64,000 bases of DNA from Formicarius rufipectus (GCA_013399695.1 VXAU01000760.1:3961610-4025609), one strand, 5' to 3'. Shown: positions 24,431 to 39,573, counted from the stretch's first letter. The notes: a model not told the origin generated them from the sequence alone. Program-made: numbers and translations.

Positions 24431-26539
24431 AGACAGGACATGTGCCATAACCACATTCCAGGGACGCTGAAGTCCAATCCATTTCAAAGTGGAGGAGGAC
24501 AGCAGTAGGCTGGGACAGAGCTCACTGCCATGGGAACAAGGAGCTGTGCTGAACTGGTCAAGTGCCCCATGAGTAGCAGCAAACTGAGCTCACCAGTTCC
24601 TTACACTTTTCTTATGACCTCAGTGAAGTGCTTAAGCAAAGGAACCTACCACATGCTCCCAGGATAATAGGAAACATTCACTTTTGTGAATAATTATAAA
24701 CAGAAGGCTCTTGGAAGAGCTTTGCTCTCCAACAGAATCCCTTAAATATTTACATTCTGAGGGCTGATGTGCAGTAAGGACTGTTCACTGCAGCCCTGAT
24801 AGAAGGAGAGCTTGCCCATAGCAAAATGCTGTACTACACCTGTCACAGAAGCAGCTCAGCTTTGGAAAACAGGCCTTGGACCAACTTCTGCCTAACCTTC
24901 CCCTCAAGCTCATTTGCAAATAAGACACCTCTATTTTTTCCTCCCAGGACACAGCTCAGCCATCATCTCAACTGCCTCTGAGCAGCCTCAACCAAAGACT
25001 GGATGCAACTTTGCCCTTCATATCACATGAATCAGCAGAAATAACTCACTCCAACAGATGATCTTAAGGGCAGAGGGAGGAGGGTGCTTTCTTTTTGTTC
25101 CCTCAAGCAACTGAAGCTGGCTGTCAAAAGAAGCTGCTAGTACAGGCCTTCCTTCCCTCCTAAATGCAATTCTTATCTTTGTTAGCAAGAAACAGAAGAT
25201 GAATAAAATGAAAATGTGAAGGAAAAAAATAGGGACATTTGAGTCACTTCTGGGACATGACCAAAGCTTTTACTAATTATGAAAATGTATGATGTCCATT
25301 CACCAACCCATCTTTCAGCTTTTCATTTAGAGAGAGAAGCAGACATTTAGCACAAGCAAAGAAAAAGCCTGAAAATTCACAATAGGTGGTTCCTGTTCTG
25401 AGACAGCTCTAGTTTATCACTTTTTTCTTTATTGCTATTTAATGACTCATATCATGCGACTCTTTCTTCATTCCTAATGTCTGCTGCTGAAGTCTCCTCT
25501 AGAGAGATAGCACTTGAATGCCTGAGGGAAAGTCAGAGAGAAAGATAACTGCAAAAAAATCATAGGAGTCATCATTTCCTAAGTCTGCATTGAAACAGAT
25601 AAAACTTCCATTGCCAAGATTAGTTCATACAGTACAATATATAGGGAGATGGACAGATCTCTTTACATGGGATGATATGATAAACCCTTCCATCAGATAT
25701 ATATGCAAACATATATGAAATAGCTTCTTTACAATCAGCTGAGTTAATTTTGATTCACAGCCAGAAATCTAAGGTCTGAAATGAGCTTGCTTTGTGACTT
25801 GGCAGCTGGAAAATCCAACTGATTGTCATAGAAAAGGTGCATCATTTTTTGGGATAAAGCCAAGAACCATAAACAGAAAAAAACAAAACCAGATGTTATC
25901 ATATCGCAGCATAAACCCCCATTAGTCACTAACTAATGTCACGCACAATAAACTGGTAAACTAAAGCTGCAACTGTCACAAATGGTCCTACCCCTATTTC
26001 ATCATTACAGGTGATTTGGTTCACCTCGGTTAAATACAAACCGTATCATAATTACTGAACAAAGTTGTTAAGCCCAGCTCTTCACAGCCATATATTCATA
26101 AAGAATGCACAGTAGTCCTAAATATTTTTATACAGGCTGTTTTATATCATAGCAACTAATACAGTTGCCTCCTGTTTTCAAAATTTTAAGTAAAAAATCT
26201 GTTTCCACAACTGTGTACTTCCATGCTGGCCAACACCTCTGACAGCACAGGTGGGTGAAGATGTTTTATACAGGACATAATGAGGAATCAGAGATCTATC
26301 CTGTGGAAATCAATAAACTCCACATGATTTCACAAAAAGGCTTGCAGAGATTCCTCAGGGATTTCTGTGGAGAATCACAGCTAAGAAAACTGAGGATATT
26401 GGAAAATCAATACTAGGGCATTTTCCAAGTGGGCAGATGACTTCATTTAGACCATAACATTGCTATGGCTTAGTAAAACATACATTATAGCTAAGCAAAA
26501 ATAGAAAGTCTTTTTTAAATAAGCCTGGCTCGTGTTCCT

Positions 26540-26900
26540 CGACAAGCTCTGCACAGCTTTTGACACCCAGCCAAGGGAACTGCCATGACCAGGTCACACC
26601 CTCCCCTCCTGCCCTGCTCCAGGTGCCTCTCTGCTGCCCTTCCACATGTGCTCTTGCAGCCCAGCTTCCACCTGCCTGGCTGGCAGACACCAGTTTGGCT
26701 GTAAGGCAGTCACTGGGGGGGTCACAGTGTGGGCACATCCTCTGTAATACAAGGCAGAGGGGGATTTTCCAGAGAGCAACCTGCAGGAAAACTGGCAGGA
26801 GAGCTGCCTACCACCAACTGGATACCGAAAGAAACTCTGCAGAAGGTAGAAGATATCTTCCATGTTTTCCATCTTCCTCATGAGACTGCAGAAGTTACAC
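26540..26900. other. GC-rich intronic patch
   Basis: A block of raised GC content with overlapping frames on both strands and no recognisable domain. It contains C-rich runs and a G7 run near 26715. I see no exon-like splice context that supports a coding function. Confidence 0.35.
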
Positions 26901-29900
26901 ACAAAAACCTCTGGCTCCTACTGAGAGAAACTAACTGTGCTCAATAGATAATGCCTTTAAAAAGACTTGCACAGAAACAGGAATACATTCTGCCATGGGC
27001 TTGGCTGCAGCAGCAGACTGCCAGCCTGTTCATTTTCAGGCTTGATGAACTGCTATAGGAAATGCCTTGCAGAGATGAGCCCCAGGCTTCCCCCTTCTTG
27101 CTGGGACAAGTCAGTGTGAAAGGACCACAGCCAGACCACATGCACTGCATTCCTGATGCTCCATTCACAACCTACTCCCTACACAGTAGGCAGTACACCA
27201 ATCTACTAAGATTAAGATTTTTCCTATAGTTTAATACCCAACATTTTAAAATCTAGCTTGGTTTGACTGTAGTTACCTACTTCCCCACTGCCTCCTGTAA
27301 CTGCCTCCCCAGAGCACTGACTGCACAGAGCTAGGCATGGACAGAGAATCGAGTGTATCCCTTCCTCCTTCAAGCACCAGCTGATGGTGTCTCCCAAGCA
27401 GCCAGCTGAAGCTCTACCCATGCTAAGCATCCAACAGCATAAAGGATTCCCCAGCTAAGCAGGAAAGCAATTTATCCTTGCAATTATCAGAATACCTAAA
27501 AAGTCTTCCAAGCACCCTTCAAACAGCACTGGATTTGTAGTGACAGAAAGAGTAATTGATTCCACGCTGGTAAAAGTGGAAAATTCAGGGATATGTTAGA
27601 CTGCTGTTAATACAGCAGAGATGGGGTGCCCTCAGGAACACCCTCAGTCCTTCCTGGCACCAGGGGCAAAACCATCAGTGCTTGGAAGCTATGCTGCTGG
27701 AGATGAGCTCCTTGAAGTGTAGGTCTTTCATCAGGGGTGCCTATTTGATAGTCATCAGTCCCTAATGTAAATAATGGATTATCATTTCAATTGCTAAGCA
27801 TCATTCACTGTGCATCAAAAGGACCTCTTTTGGTAGAAGGGATTAGGAAGCCAGGAGTTGCCTCAAGAAGGACTTGAAGCATTTCCCTGATGACTTTGTT
27901 CTCCCAAATCCCCATTTTTAGTTATTTCCATCACATAAATAACATTACTTTATCCACCAAGTTTCGCACATTCAAGTAGTTGGTAGGAAGTCTCCTTAGG
28001 TGGGGCAACCCAGGTCCAGTGTCAAATAATGTTTTACCAACTTCATAATGTCATTAAAAACCAAGGAAAACATTTGGGTTTGCCATGACTTTGATGTGAA
28101 ATGCGTTTAAATGAAGTAATTTAGGCTGAGCTTGGGGCAAAATTAAAAACCCCACATGGGACACAACCACATAGGAAAGGAAAACTCACTGAGCTTTGCA
28201 GAAATCATTATAGAGATCCAAGCAGAAAAACCATTGTTAACTTGATGTAAGAATGGCTAAATTACAAAGACAACAGTGAAACATTATAGTCAAAACATGT
28301 AATCATAAAAGAATTCAGGATTTTTCCTTGAGGCTGCTGCAGCCCAGGCCCCCAGTGTGTCTGTGCACAGAATTTCTATTGTCTTCAGCAGGAGACTTTT
28401 GTTTGGAAGAATCATTAACTAAACTATTATTTCATGCCATTGAAACAGGTTTAAAGTGTTTATATTTACATACAGATATATACACAAATACATGTATCTT
28501 TTAAAAAAAAGATCTTCAAAATCAGCCATTATAACAAATTTTCTCAACCATAAGATTTAGAGAGGGTTCCCTAAATCATTACTAAAAGAGAAATTAATTT
28601 TCTAGAAATAAATATATTTATTTAAAAATTACTTTGAATACTTCCAGAATTCAGTTCATCTGCTAAATACTTTCATTTTTTCTATTTTTTTTTCATAAAT
28701 CTGTTAGAAAACAAGACAGCCTACCTCCTTTCTAGCCCAGTGAGCCAGAAACCCATCGTGGCAACAGCTATTCTGATATCAAAAACTACATTCCTCTTCA
28801 TTTTGAAATACAACAATTAAAATAATACCCTGCCATATCCTCAGTGTGCACTGCAGGACACCTCCTCAGACTAAGAGGCTCTCATCCAGCAGTGCTGGCA
28901 GCAGCAGCCAGTGGGGCTGAGCACAGACTTGTCTGCTTGTCACTTTAGCAGAAGAATGACACAAAGAAAGGACCTGTCTGCCCCTCCACTGCAAGATCCC
29001 GGGAACAAGAGCTCATCTCAGCCCACACTGAGAGTGAAGAGATTTGTAGCATTCTGGTTATGGTAGTTTTGAATCTGTGGAAGGGTTGTAATACTTTCTG
29101 AGACTACAAGAATGTTAAAATTGAAAAATTAACTACTCTCAGTGCTTTGTTTAGAAACTGGTCCTTAAATAAGGCCAAATTACAGTCAAGCCAACAAAAG
29201 TTTATTCATTTAGATAACCCAACAGTACCATGCTAGTGCTTTGGGATGAAGCAATTCCACCACTGTGATCCATGGCCACACTTAAGCCACAGCTTGGGGA
29301 AATGAAACAAGTAGAAAGGAAATAAAAGGGAAAAAAGTACAAAAGACTGAGAGTTCTAAATGTGGTTGCAATTGGTTACCATGATCCAAAACTGCATGCC
29401 AAAGAACACAGAGAACTGACAGCTCATGTTTGCAACCTGCATTTTCCAGCAGTCAGAACATGTTTACATAGGAATAATACAGGGCACCCCAAAAGCAGCT
29501 GTTCTGCACATTTGCATGACCATACATTCAAGGGGTCTTCTGCCACCACCTCTTCCAGGTATATGATGGCCATTTATCCTGCAAAGCAAACATCCTCATC
29601 AAGAGAAAACAGAAGAAAAGACCCAGGAATAGGCACAAATGTTCTGTCTGTGGGCAGCTCTGGCCATGTGCACAGTGCCATATTCGTACTCCTGTCTTTG
29701 GCTGTATGCAGGAATAACATGGAGAAAGTACTGCATATGCAACACAAATCCATATGCAAAAAGCTAGTCAAAGTCATAATTTTTCTAAAAATACTCACTA
29801 TAAAAACAAATCTGTTTTATTCTGAGCATTGTTAAAACATAATACAGTGCAAGATAAAGGAAATTAGAACAAAATCATGGAAAGTTCAGGATCTACAAAT

Positions 29901-30380
29901 AATGTAATTCCATTCCAGATTTTGATTCACTTATTGCCCTGGAACGATTCCAGGTTTACACCATCCTGTCAGACTACAATTTGCCACCGTACATATGAAA
30001 TCTCCCTCTGAGTCAGTGCAAAGAAACTCTACAAAAAGCCTGAAGAACTCCAAGAATCTCTGTACAGCAAGAAAGGCTCAAAGGGGAGTCCAAGAATCCT
30101 AAGCAAAAATATTTTGCTTTGTCCAAGCATGCACATGTGGGAAAACTGCCTCTGAAACAACAGCAGTTTGCAAAACATCAGCACACAGAAGTGCTGAAAT
30201 TACCTCTCCATCTGAAAGGAAACCATTTGCAGCTGCCATACCCTGTTCTGCTCTGTTAGAAACCTGTGCTGCACTCCCTCCTCCTCCCCTGAGCCTGGAG
30301 AAGAGGAAGAAGACAGTCATGACTCTTCTGTTTGCTTTTGGCTTTTCAGAGCACAGCAGACCGACTGCAGTCTTTCTAAG

Positions 30381-30400
30381 AAAAATAAATAAATAAAAAA
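30381..30400. repeat. AAAT tetranucleotide repeat
   Basis: A short run of AAAT units between A-rich flanks. It is simple sequence with no evident role. Confidence 0.7.
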
Positions 30401-30689
30401 GCTGCGTGTCAAGAACTGAAGGCTCCTCTTTCTGACAAATAATTGCTTCCACCTCACGGCACAGGGAGTGGAAGAAGGACTGACTGCCTCCTCCTTACTA
30501 AGGTAGCTCCATAAAACAAGCTGTATTTTAACCGGCATTTTCTGCCCAGACAGTATTTTTCACTGAGCACTGCTCTCCCCTATAAGACTGACCTGCAAGA
30601 GCTACCAAAAATTTAGTGGTTTAAAAACAGAGGTTTTCCGGACCACGAGATATGATCTTATAAACCTCCTGCCTCTGGCTTCGCAGTCT

Positions 30690-30900
30690 GTTTGGGTGCC
30701 AACCTTAGCAACAGCAGCATTCAGCAGGGACAGACATGGAGACAAACAGCTCAGCCCTCCCAGCTGGTGGGAGCCAGGAAGAAATACCTCCGAGATCTCT
30801 GCAAAGCCCACGGCAGCAGCTGCCCTTGGCACTGCCCCGAGGACCGGCAGCCCCAGCCTCTCCAAGCTGTGTCACTGCAGGATGCTCTCACCTCTGGTAC
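30690..30900. other. GC-rich intronic patch
   Basis: About 200 bases rich in G and C, with three overlapping plus-strand frames and one minus-strand frame. None has a recognisable domain, and the coincidence of open frames reflects base composition. It includes the 13-base word shared with the patch near 4530. Confidence 0.35.
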
Positions 30901-32861
30901 CACAGGACTGCAATTCTGCAGTAAATGAGTGATCTCTTACACAAATGGGGAAGGTCTTGATGTTTCTCTTGCTTACTGGTTTGCATGTCCAGAAGCAGTA
31001 AAGGGCTTTCACATCTCTGCTCTCAACCTGAAAGCAACACAAATGGAGAACAGACGAGCTCCAAAGGAGTGGGGCAAGGCACAGCCTAGCAGCCATTTTA
31101 ACCAAGCAAGCAATTTGTTATAGTACTGGAGCCAACCAAAACTTGGCAGACACGTCAGACTTGAAGAGCATATTGTGCACAACTCCAGCCCCTTCAGGGC
31201 TTCCCCCAACCCATGCACATGAAAGCCAACTCAGGAAAAAAATGAAGCCACGTGACAACGTGGGTGCCTGTGCTGTCCATCCCTTATTATTCCATTCATG
31301 AAAGCCATCTATAATTCAACACACCCAGGTGACAGCAAATCAAGAAACACAGCACAAGAAAAAAGGAAAGGACATTTTCTCAAATGAGACAGATGTGCAT
31401 AGTAACAGCAGTAACAAGAGGAGACTCTTGCTCCAGGTTAACAGGCTTCTCTGTGAACTCCTTCCTGCCACTGTTCATACCCCTTTAAGACAGGAATACA
31501 AAATTAACCTGAAGGAAACAGAGATCTCAAAATGATGATGTCCTGTCAGTCACCACGTAGCTGCACAGCCCTTTCCCTTCACACAGCACTCAATAGCCTC
31601 TGTCCTGTTCTGTGTCACATCTGAAGCACATGCATACCAGGTTCATACTTATATGGAAAAAAATGCTTTTTGCTTCTATGAAATCCTACATGTGTTAGCA
31701 TTTCCCTTGTTCTTTCATCCTACATCATCAGCTTGACTCTTTGTTGTGCAGTTTTAGCAAAGGGAGGGGAAGTGAGTGGAAGAGGAGGGTCTGGGTTTGA
31801 CTCCAATTCAGCCTTTCCAGAGAAGAGAGCCTGAAAACAGTTTGGGTCCTGCTGCAATAGGTGCTAGAGTCCTAGAAAAACAAGTTCTTTCCAGATTAGC
31901 TTGGCAACTTAGCAGCAACATGCATCATTAAAATACCCACATCTTTCCACTTAATTGGTAGAGATACGTCTGTCTCTGGGGTATCACGTCAGGAAGCATA
32001 TCATTGTCTGAATGACTGGGAGTAAAAACATGTTTTCATCTGGATTACTTGCTTAAAACTCCTGTAATTATTCCTGCTGCAACCTACTCAAAAAACATGC
32101 AGCATTGACTGCAAAACTGAATGAATTACAGAGGTGTCCCTTGTTCACAACCCTTACAGAGAATCCAGTCCCTGAAGTCTCCAGCTGACATCCATGAAGA
32201 TCTTCTTCCCTTGCCTAATTCCCAAAGACTTTTTCAAACTGCATTACTGAACTCATACACTGGACAAAACAGCTATCTATGCCTGCGTGTGAAAAGCAAA
32301 CCTTATTAAATTGTTAATTAGACAGACTCTTAGGATGTGGCAGAACAATATCACTAAGTTATCTGTAGCTCTTTTATAATTGGACACTGCCTGTGATCCA
32401 AAGATGATGCTTTGGGTCAATACTGGATGGCCAACTTCTTCCACGCACAGCACAGGGGCCTCCACCATACTGAACGCAGCCCCATGGCAGAGCAGGAGAC
32501 CTCCCCCACCGTGTTCCCCTCGAGGGGCTGATCACCTAATCCACTTGCCCATGTGGGACAGGGGTTGTGACAGTGACTGGAGTCAAAGCCACAAGGACTG
32601 TTTTCAAGTGTACTTGTTATTCATGGTCAGTGTATCTTTACTTCTCTCATCTGCATGGAATTATTGCCCCTTTAAAATTTGAAACTTAGTACATTTTATT
32701 TCAAGATGACTTTACAAGGCCTTCTATGCGATATTAATTTCAACAGCCCTCTAATATTGCACAACAGTCATATGATCCAGTGTGTGTGTTTTATGAGACA
32801 GACATGACACATGAAAATTAAAAACAGGTTCTTTGTCTGGAATACAGAGAGGAACTTCAGG

Positions 32862-32894
32862 GGAAAAAAAGAAAAAAAAAATGTGCGCGCGTGC
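32862..32894. repeat. A-rich tract joined to alternating purine-pyrimidine CG tract
   Basis: A-rich sequence interrupted by one G runs directly into a 14-base alternating purine-pyrimidine stretch, ATGTGCGCGCGTGC at 32881-32894, containing three CpG. Such alternation is the known sequence requirement for Z-DNA. CpG clusters are rare in the rest of the window. Confidence 0.7.
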
Positions 32895-34712
32895 CCAGAG
32901 ATCAGGGTGGAGGGAAAAGGGGAGGAAAAAACAGGATGAGACATCAGAGTCAGTACATCCTGCCCAGAGTGAAAACAGCTTTCATCAGTATGGAAGACAA
33001 TTAATTTGCATAAATTTACTGCACAATACAATTGAACTATGCTGCTACATTTTAGGACTGGCACTGGAAGTAAGGATTGCTATGCCTATAGCCCAGTCCT
33101 TTATCAATAATTCACAATATTCTCTTCTGCAAGCAAAACTTTGTAATTGCCTTGCATTTCAAATGACATTTTCTATATGTATTACATCCAAGGAGACACA
33201 CGGAGAATCAGATTTTAAATATGCTGGATTTAATGTTTATTTTGTAGCACTCAGTAGAAGAGTATCTTTCTACACATTCTGCTTATCAGGGAGGATTCAG
33301 AGGTATTCAAGTATCTCAGCCCTGATCTGAATGCACCTCTCATTCAGACTCACCCTCCAGACTGCGTGACTGAACCGTTTACAAGACCACCAGCAGCTGC
33401 AGGCATTTTGGTCTGTTTAACTTTGAATATACTTGTATTGCTGTGTACACTGTACTGGGAACACACGGGTAGAGCAGGACGCCTCCACCTGCAGAACAGT
33501 GCAGAGCAGATGTAGTCTGTGAGCTTCTGCAGAGGGCACAGCTGGAAAAATCACCTACTTTGTCGGCCTGGTATTACTGGCTGAGACAAAGAGACTCCCT
33601 CTTTCAACCAAGCATACTTCCTTGGTCAAAGTGTTATAAAATCGGGTCATTTTATGAAGTTAGGTAACACAGCAGGTGTCATATTTACAGCTACGTGAGC
33701 ATGAACAGAAATACCTGAGGTAATCAAATCTTATGCTTGAAGGATAAGAGGATTCATAAGATGATCACCAGCTGAGATCAGGCACAAACTCCTTTATCCC
33801 ACACCCCTTTAGATGCCAAGCAATAGGCCAGGTGCAGACACTTTTTGTTTACTTTTCAGTTTCTCTTCCTTCAAGGCATCTGCTCCTGGAGGTCAAACAC
33901 AGAACAAGATGACCATCCAGGTCCATGTGTTTTACCCCTTATAAGCAAAGTGTGGATGAGACACAAATATCTCAGCACATACAAATAATGGGGAGGCAAG
34001 ACTGGACTAGCCAAAATGCTTGCACTTCCCCGTCTATCTCAAACACATACCACAGGCTTATATGAAACCAAAAGCACTCCCCCAAACATGTGAATGATCC
34101 TTCACTTTTGCTGCCTCTTTCACTGGTAATATCCCTAGAGATAGTTAATAACATTCTTGAGGTAAAATTATGTTCCATTGTACAGAGATAGACTATTTTT
34201 CAAATGAGTTCACCTCTGTGGGATTTTTTTGGAGCATGTAATTTTAAATTAATACCATCACATCCATATGCATTTTATGACAACCCCTCTTGAAAAAATT
34301 TTTTTTATACATAGATGTTGATTTTATGGAGACCTGAATGCCAGGAAACAAATAAGTATAAAAATATCTAACAAAAAAAACTGAAAACAACTCCTTAGAG
34401 TGAGAAAAGCCTTTGGAAACAAACTCCTAAGAGGTCATTTTTATAACTTCTGTTCTACAGACTACTCAGGGCATGTGATAGACAGAACATCAATGGGCTC
34501 TGCCTGTATATGCAGTTACCCCAATCGTGGTTGCAAGGCCACCACGAGAAGCATTTGGTCACTATGAATTTTCAAACTGCCTTTCTTTGCTTTGCAGCTT
34601 TGTCTTCTAATAGCTTAAATGAGCAATTGATCTTGTTTCTTTTAATATTAAAAAAAATGCCAAGGTTGGCAAACTTCTTGTCAAAGGTATGCTATTTAAT
34701 GGCTAAAAAAGG

Positions 34713-34728
34713 AAAAAAAAAAAAAAAA
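34713..34728. repeat. A16 homopolymer
   Basis: Sixteen consecutive A on the plus strand, preceded by another A-rich word. It could be the tail of a retroposed sequence, but the upstream 200 bases match nothing I recognise and show no clear target-site duplication. Confidence 0.75.
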
Positions 34729-37700
34729 CCAGGAGTCATAAAACACAGTAGTACCCTTCAGCCAAATCCAACTATTACCAATATCAAAGGAATATTCATC
34801 ATAAACTTCAATTAGGAATAAAAATTTTATCAAAAACTATGGTTAAAAAATCAGCTTCCAGAAAATGAGAGAGCAGGGGAACTGGCTGTGTGAACAGGAA
34901 AAAATAAAAGTAAATTAACTTGATTGAATATACATTCATTGATAAGCAAGATCAGGACTGAACTGCTTGCTTCATACTCTCCACTGCTGCTAGTGCAGAA
35001 TATCACAGAGTAACACAGCCTGTTTTTTCTCATCCCAGAAGAGCAATCAATCTCTGTTCCATCAAAAGAAAATGACAGTGAAATAAAGGCAATAACCTAT
35101 TTTCTTCGTGGTACTCTGCAAAGAGGAACAGAAGGGCCCCAAGATAGTATTATTTCTGTGGGCTTCAAAAGAAAAAAGGAAAATGATCCTTATAATGTTT
35201 GGGGTTCATTTCAGTTTTTTAAAGAAAAATAAATTGGAAAATTGTTTGTTTGAGCCAATCTTTTGGAGAACTTGTTAAAGGACTGCTCGTAAATGTGAAA
35301 ATAACATTTCCAGCCAATGCTTCTTGTCCATGACAAATCAATATTGCTCATAGTCCCACAAAAATGTCTTGATCTGCTTTGAGACAGGTGCCCATTTTAG
35401 TTGTCCTGAAGGATGCTAAAAATAACACCTAGTAAACTAGAATTGTTCTTGTGTGGGTACAACCTTTCATGTCTATATGTGACCGCCAGAAAATACATTA
35501 AACCTGATTAAATTTTGTGCCTAAATGTAGGCAAAGGTAAATATCATCTGACGAAAAAAATGAAAAGTAGGGTAGGCAAGGGGAAGCAATGTCCACTGCC
35601 ACCCTCCCTCCATGCCCAAGTGAATGAGGTAAATCAATTATTCTGATTCACCATAACTTTTGTAAAATGAAGTAACTTCATTTCTCACCACAGGGAAATG
35701 GGGAGGATTTACTCATGGTATCAGTACCAGAGTGTACTGCTATACATCCAGTATAACCAAGAACAATCACTCTCCTAGTTCTTCTGTACAGTCTCTACAA
35801 AATAATCCAGAGACAGCCAGGGTCTGTACCCTCAATGCAATCTGAAATCTAAATATATGGAGAAGTGACTGGAACAGAAGATTTATAGGGGCACACTTTT
35901 AACACTGTGAAACCTGCAACCACCGTCACACCCACCTCCTGCCCAAACCACTGATGGGTGTGCAAGGTAACTGGACACAGGGAAAAGTCAGGGATATAGG
36001 CATTATTCACACTTTACAATGGGATCAGAACAGTGGCCAATAGTATCTTACCCTTCTTTTATGCTTAGAAGGGAGAGAATGAAACACTGGTTAATATATA
36101 TTTCCTTTGAGGAACACATTGTATTTTGGGGAGTTTCATTTTTTACTAAGATTCCTGAATTTTACAATTGGGAATAGCAGCCTGAGCCCTAGGGGTTTTT
36201 TTATATGCTGAACAAGCATCTTAAATATCTTATATACATGTTGATTATGTCAAACTGTTCCGGACATGTAAAGACCATAGCTTGCTTTGTGCTATACAGC
36301 AATGGTCACAATCATTTATATGATCTGAACCCTCAGCAAAAGAAATGCAAAACAGATTTCTCTTGGTAGAATATGAAGAATATGTTTCCTATATTACACA
36401 AAATGCAGCTGGCTTTATATGTAACACTCCTCTCATCTTGGAGGAACTTACAACAGTGCTTTATATTGCAGTGGTGGGATATCAGAGCAATTCTACACAT
36501 TTAGTGCAGTTGCCGTGGAGTTATACTGCTATAAAATGCATAGAGAATTTGCTTATGAATATACAGCACTCTATTAAAAATATCTTTTAATATCTGTATA
36601 ATCAAGCAGCACTTTCACCATTACCTGACACAGGCACTCTAACACATTTCATGTTATTCAGCTCATCAGCTTTGGGAGAATTAATTGAAAAGATAGCCTT
36701 GAGATGTGAATCAACACACCAGCTTAACCAAATGTGAGGGTTAAACCACAGGGCATCTCCAGCTCATTCACAATGATGATCCTCATTTATACCTCCTGTC
36801 AGCTGGAAATAAAGAAACACTCTTCATACCTTGAGGCTACAGTCAGGCATGACTACAAAATAATTTGTCTATATACTGTCTGATTTCAACAGCAGCAATG
36901 AGATACTAGGGAACTAGGCAGTTTTACCTATTAATTCCCTGCTACCCTTTTAACAATCTTCATGGGGTGGGGGGGAAGTCCTCATCACCCTGGAATCTTT
37001 CAGAGAAAGGCCCTGTACTTTAGGGATGGCATTTCCAACACCTCCCTCTTAACTACAGTCTGCAGTGTCTCACTCGTCCACCCCACCCCACATGAGACAG
37101 GGACTGACAACCCACTCACCCTGAAGTCCTAAAGCAAGGCACTGAGCTCTCATCCAAGGGGCAGATCATGCCACAGAGAAACTACTGGGTTAGTCACATA
37201 TTTGCATGTTTTAATTGCACTTTCTTGGCCTTTAAAGACTACTATGGAAAACAGACAGCAGCTTGTTTTAAGTGTGCACAAACTTCAGAGAAAGTTGTGA
37301 AGGACATTTGCTCATTTCACACACTGCGTTGAATTTGGCACGCCTGCACTTTTGCACAGTCATGCTCTAAGAAGAAGAAAGTATTTATTGAAAGAAAAAA
37401 CCAAAACAATCCAGGCTTTCTTTCTTTTTGAGAAGGCAGTAAGGCTTTCTGTATTGGGAAATGTCACTCTTTTTCTATGCAGTTATACAAGAACATCAAC
37501 AATACACTTGAAGTAGATAAGTCAATTAATATACAAATTACTTAATGCTTTGTAGTTGTCCTTCACGTAATAAACAAATCTTATTTCTATCCTCTACACT
37601 GTTTAAAGGCATTGCTTCATCAAGAATGTTCTAAAATGTACTACATAACCATTGCTCTAACTTTCATGTTATATTTTGATTTCCCTTCTGAGAGAAGGTA

Positions 37701-39573
37701 GTGCTGCCTTGCAAAGACAGATAGGATGGGACAGAACTGATTCATTCTGCAGCTATGGATTAGTCACTTAAAGCTCCCCGATTTCCAGTCTGCCCATGTG
37801 TGTAATGGTGCAGCTCTGCCCAGGACTGTGAGCAGGATTAACTAAGTGACATTGAAAGGCTTTGAGTCTTGTTCAGTAAAAATTATTTCTACAAAACTGC
37901 ATATGTATAAAGTGCTAATTGATGCCAACTGACCTTTCAATCCTGGGCAGCAAAAATAGCTTCTTACCACACACATTTCCTTTAGTGGGCACCAGCAGCA
38001 CATTTTTTTCTTTCTAAATTCCTGAGGTTTGCCTTAAAACATACAAACCATTTGATTTTCAGGAACAACACATTATGAGCGTGATGCAACAATGTATTTC
38101 AGCGATTACCTTGATTAACCCTGCACAGGCAACAAGAGTAAAGATTGTAAAACCCTTCAAAGTGAGAAATGAGCCCTATTTGCAGTGCACAGCTCTATAT
38201 TCAGCAGTTTGCATCTTAGAGAGTCTTCAGTGTCCTGTTCATTTCCTATAGAAATCTCATAATCAATTTAAAATGGCCCTTGAAATGAACCAGAAGGCTG
38301 CTGTTCCTGAACTGGCCTTATATGGCAAGGCAGCATGAAATAAAGATATATAAGCAATTATTTTTCATTTGATTTTCCCTCTGTGCTGGAAACAACCATA
38401 TTTTCTGGAGCCCCTCCCTCAGCTGCAGAAACTTGGATGTGCTCCACCTGCTTATATTTGCTGATAGATGCCAGAGGAATTTTCACTTCATCTGTTTCAC
38501 AGATGCTCAGACTCTTTTCTCAAGACACATCATACAAAAATGCCTCCAAAATAATTAGCAGGATTTTAGTCGGCATGATTGTGATGGCTGCATGTAAGGT
38601 GAAGCTCAGACAGCTCTTAGGAAATTGAAGCTCTGGAATGAGTGTCTGGGACCTTAACAGCACCCACTGAAATCTTACTGCATGACACATTTATAGTTTT
38701 TCATGTAGTCAAAAGGGCAAAGGGGTTGGTATGCAGAAAGCTGCTACAATGTGAGAAACATCATGAACGTCTATAACCTCTTGTACTTATACTGACATGA
38801 AAGTAATTGCTAACGGAGAACAAACATGCAACCTCATCCAAGGAGGGAAAAAATTACAGAAATATCTCCGCAATCATTGTCTCACTTCAAAATAAAATTC
38901 ATCACCTTACTGAGGAGATACATGGAATTAAAATAATACCATAAAATGTGTTGCAAAGTAGTATTATAATGTTTAATGGAAAGATGCTCCTCCTTTGGCC
39001 ATTTGCCTTGCAGTACAAATGTCAGATGGGGTTCTTGAGCATCCTAGACCTGCTCCTGTCTCCCTGCTCTTCACCTGTCCCCAGCAAGGCCCCCATCAGC
39101 CAGTCATACCCTACTGAGCCACGGGCAGATGATGATGACTCGACTGCAAAATGAGGGCAGACTAACAAATCTAAAGAGACAGCAAGAGTGTCTTGTGATG
39201 GCTCACAAGTCTCACACTAGCAAGTCCAGAGGATAAATTATCTTAATTTCTCTGGTGGTAGACTAGACTGTCAGAGAAAACTCTAGCGTTACAGTGGAGG
39301 ACTTAAATTGAAGCCCTTTTATCCAATATTATAGGAATGTAATTCCCACGGCATAAACTCTTCATGAGAGTATTTCCAATGGCCACAAGTCACCCATGTC
39401 TGATTTCAGGCCCATTGTAACATTCAAGTGTCCTTGAGAGGGCAAGCAGGGGGGATCTAAGGAATGGGATGGCTGCTCTGCCTTTTGCTTTCTTTTGTTT
39501 CTTTTTGGAGGGCAGGAAGGGCTTCACTGCCATTGGGGGCAGTGAGCATCCCAAATGTGTGCTCTGTTCAATT

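Noticed and set aside
34500..34728. Possible retroposed gene copy ending in the A16 run
   Set aside because: The preceding sequence matches no gene I recognise, and I could not see a target-site duplication.
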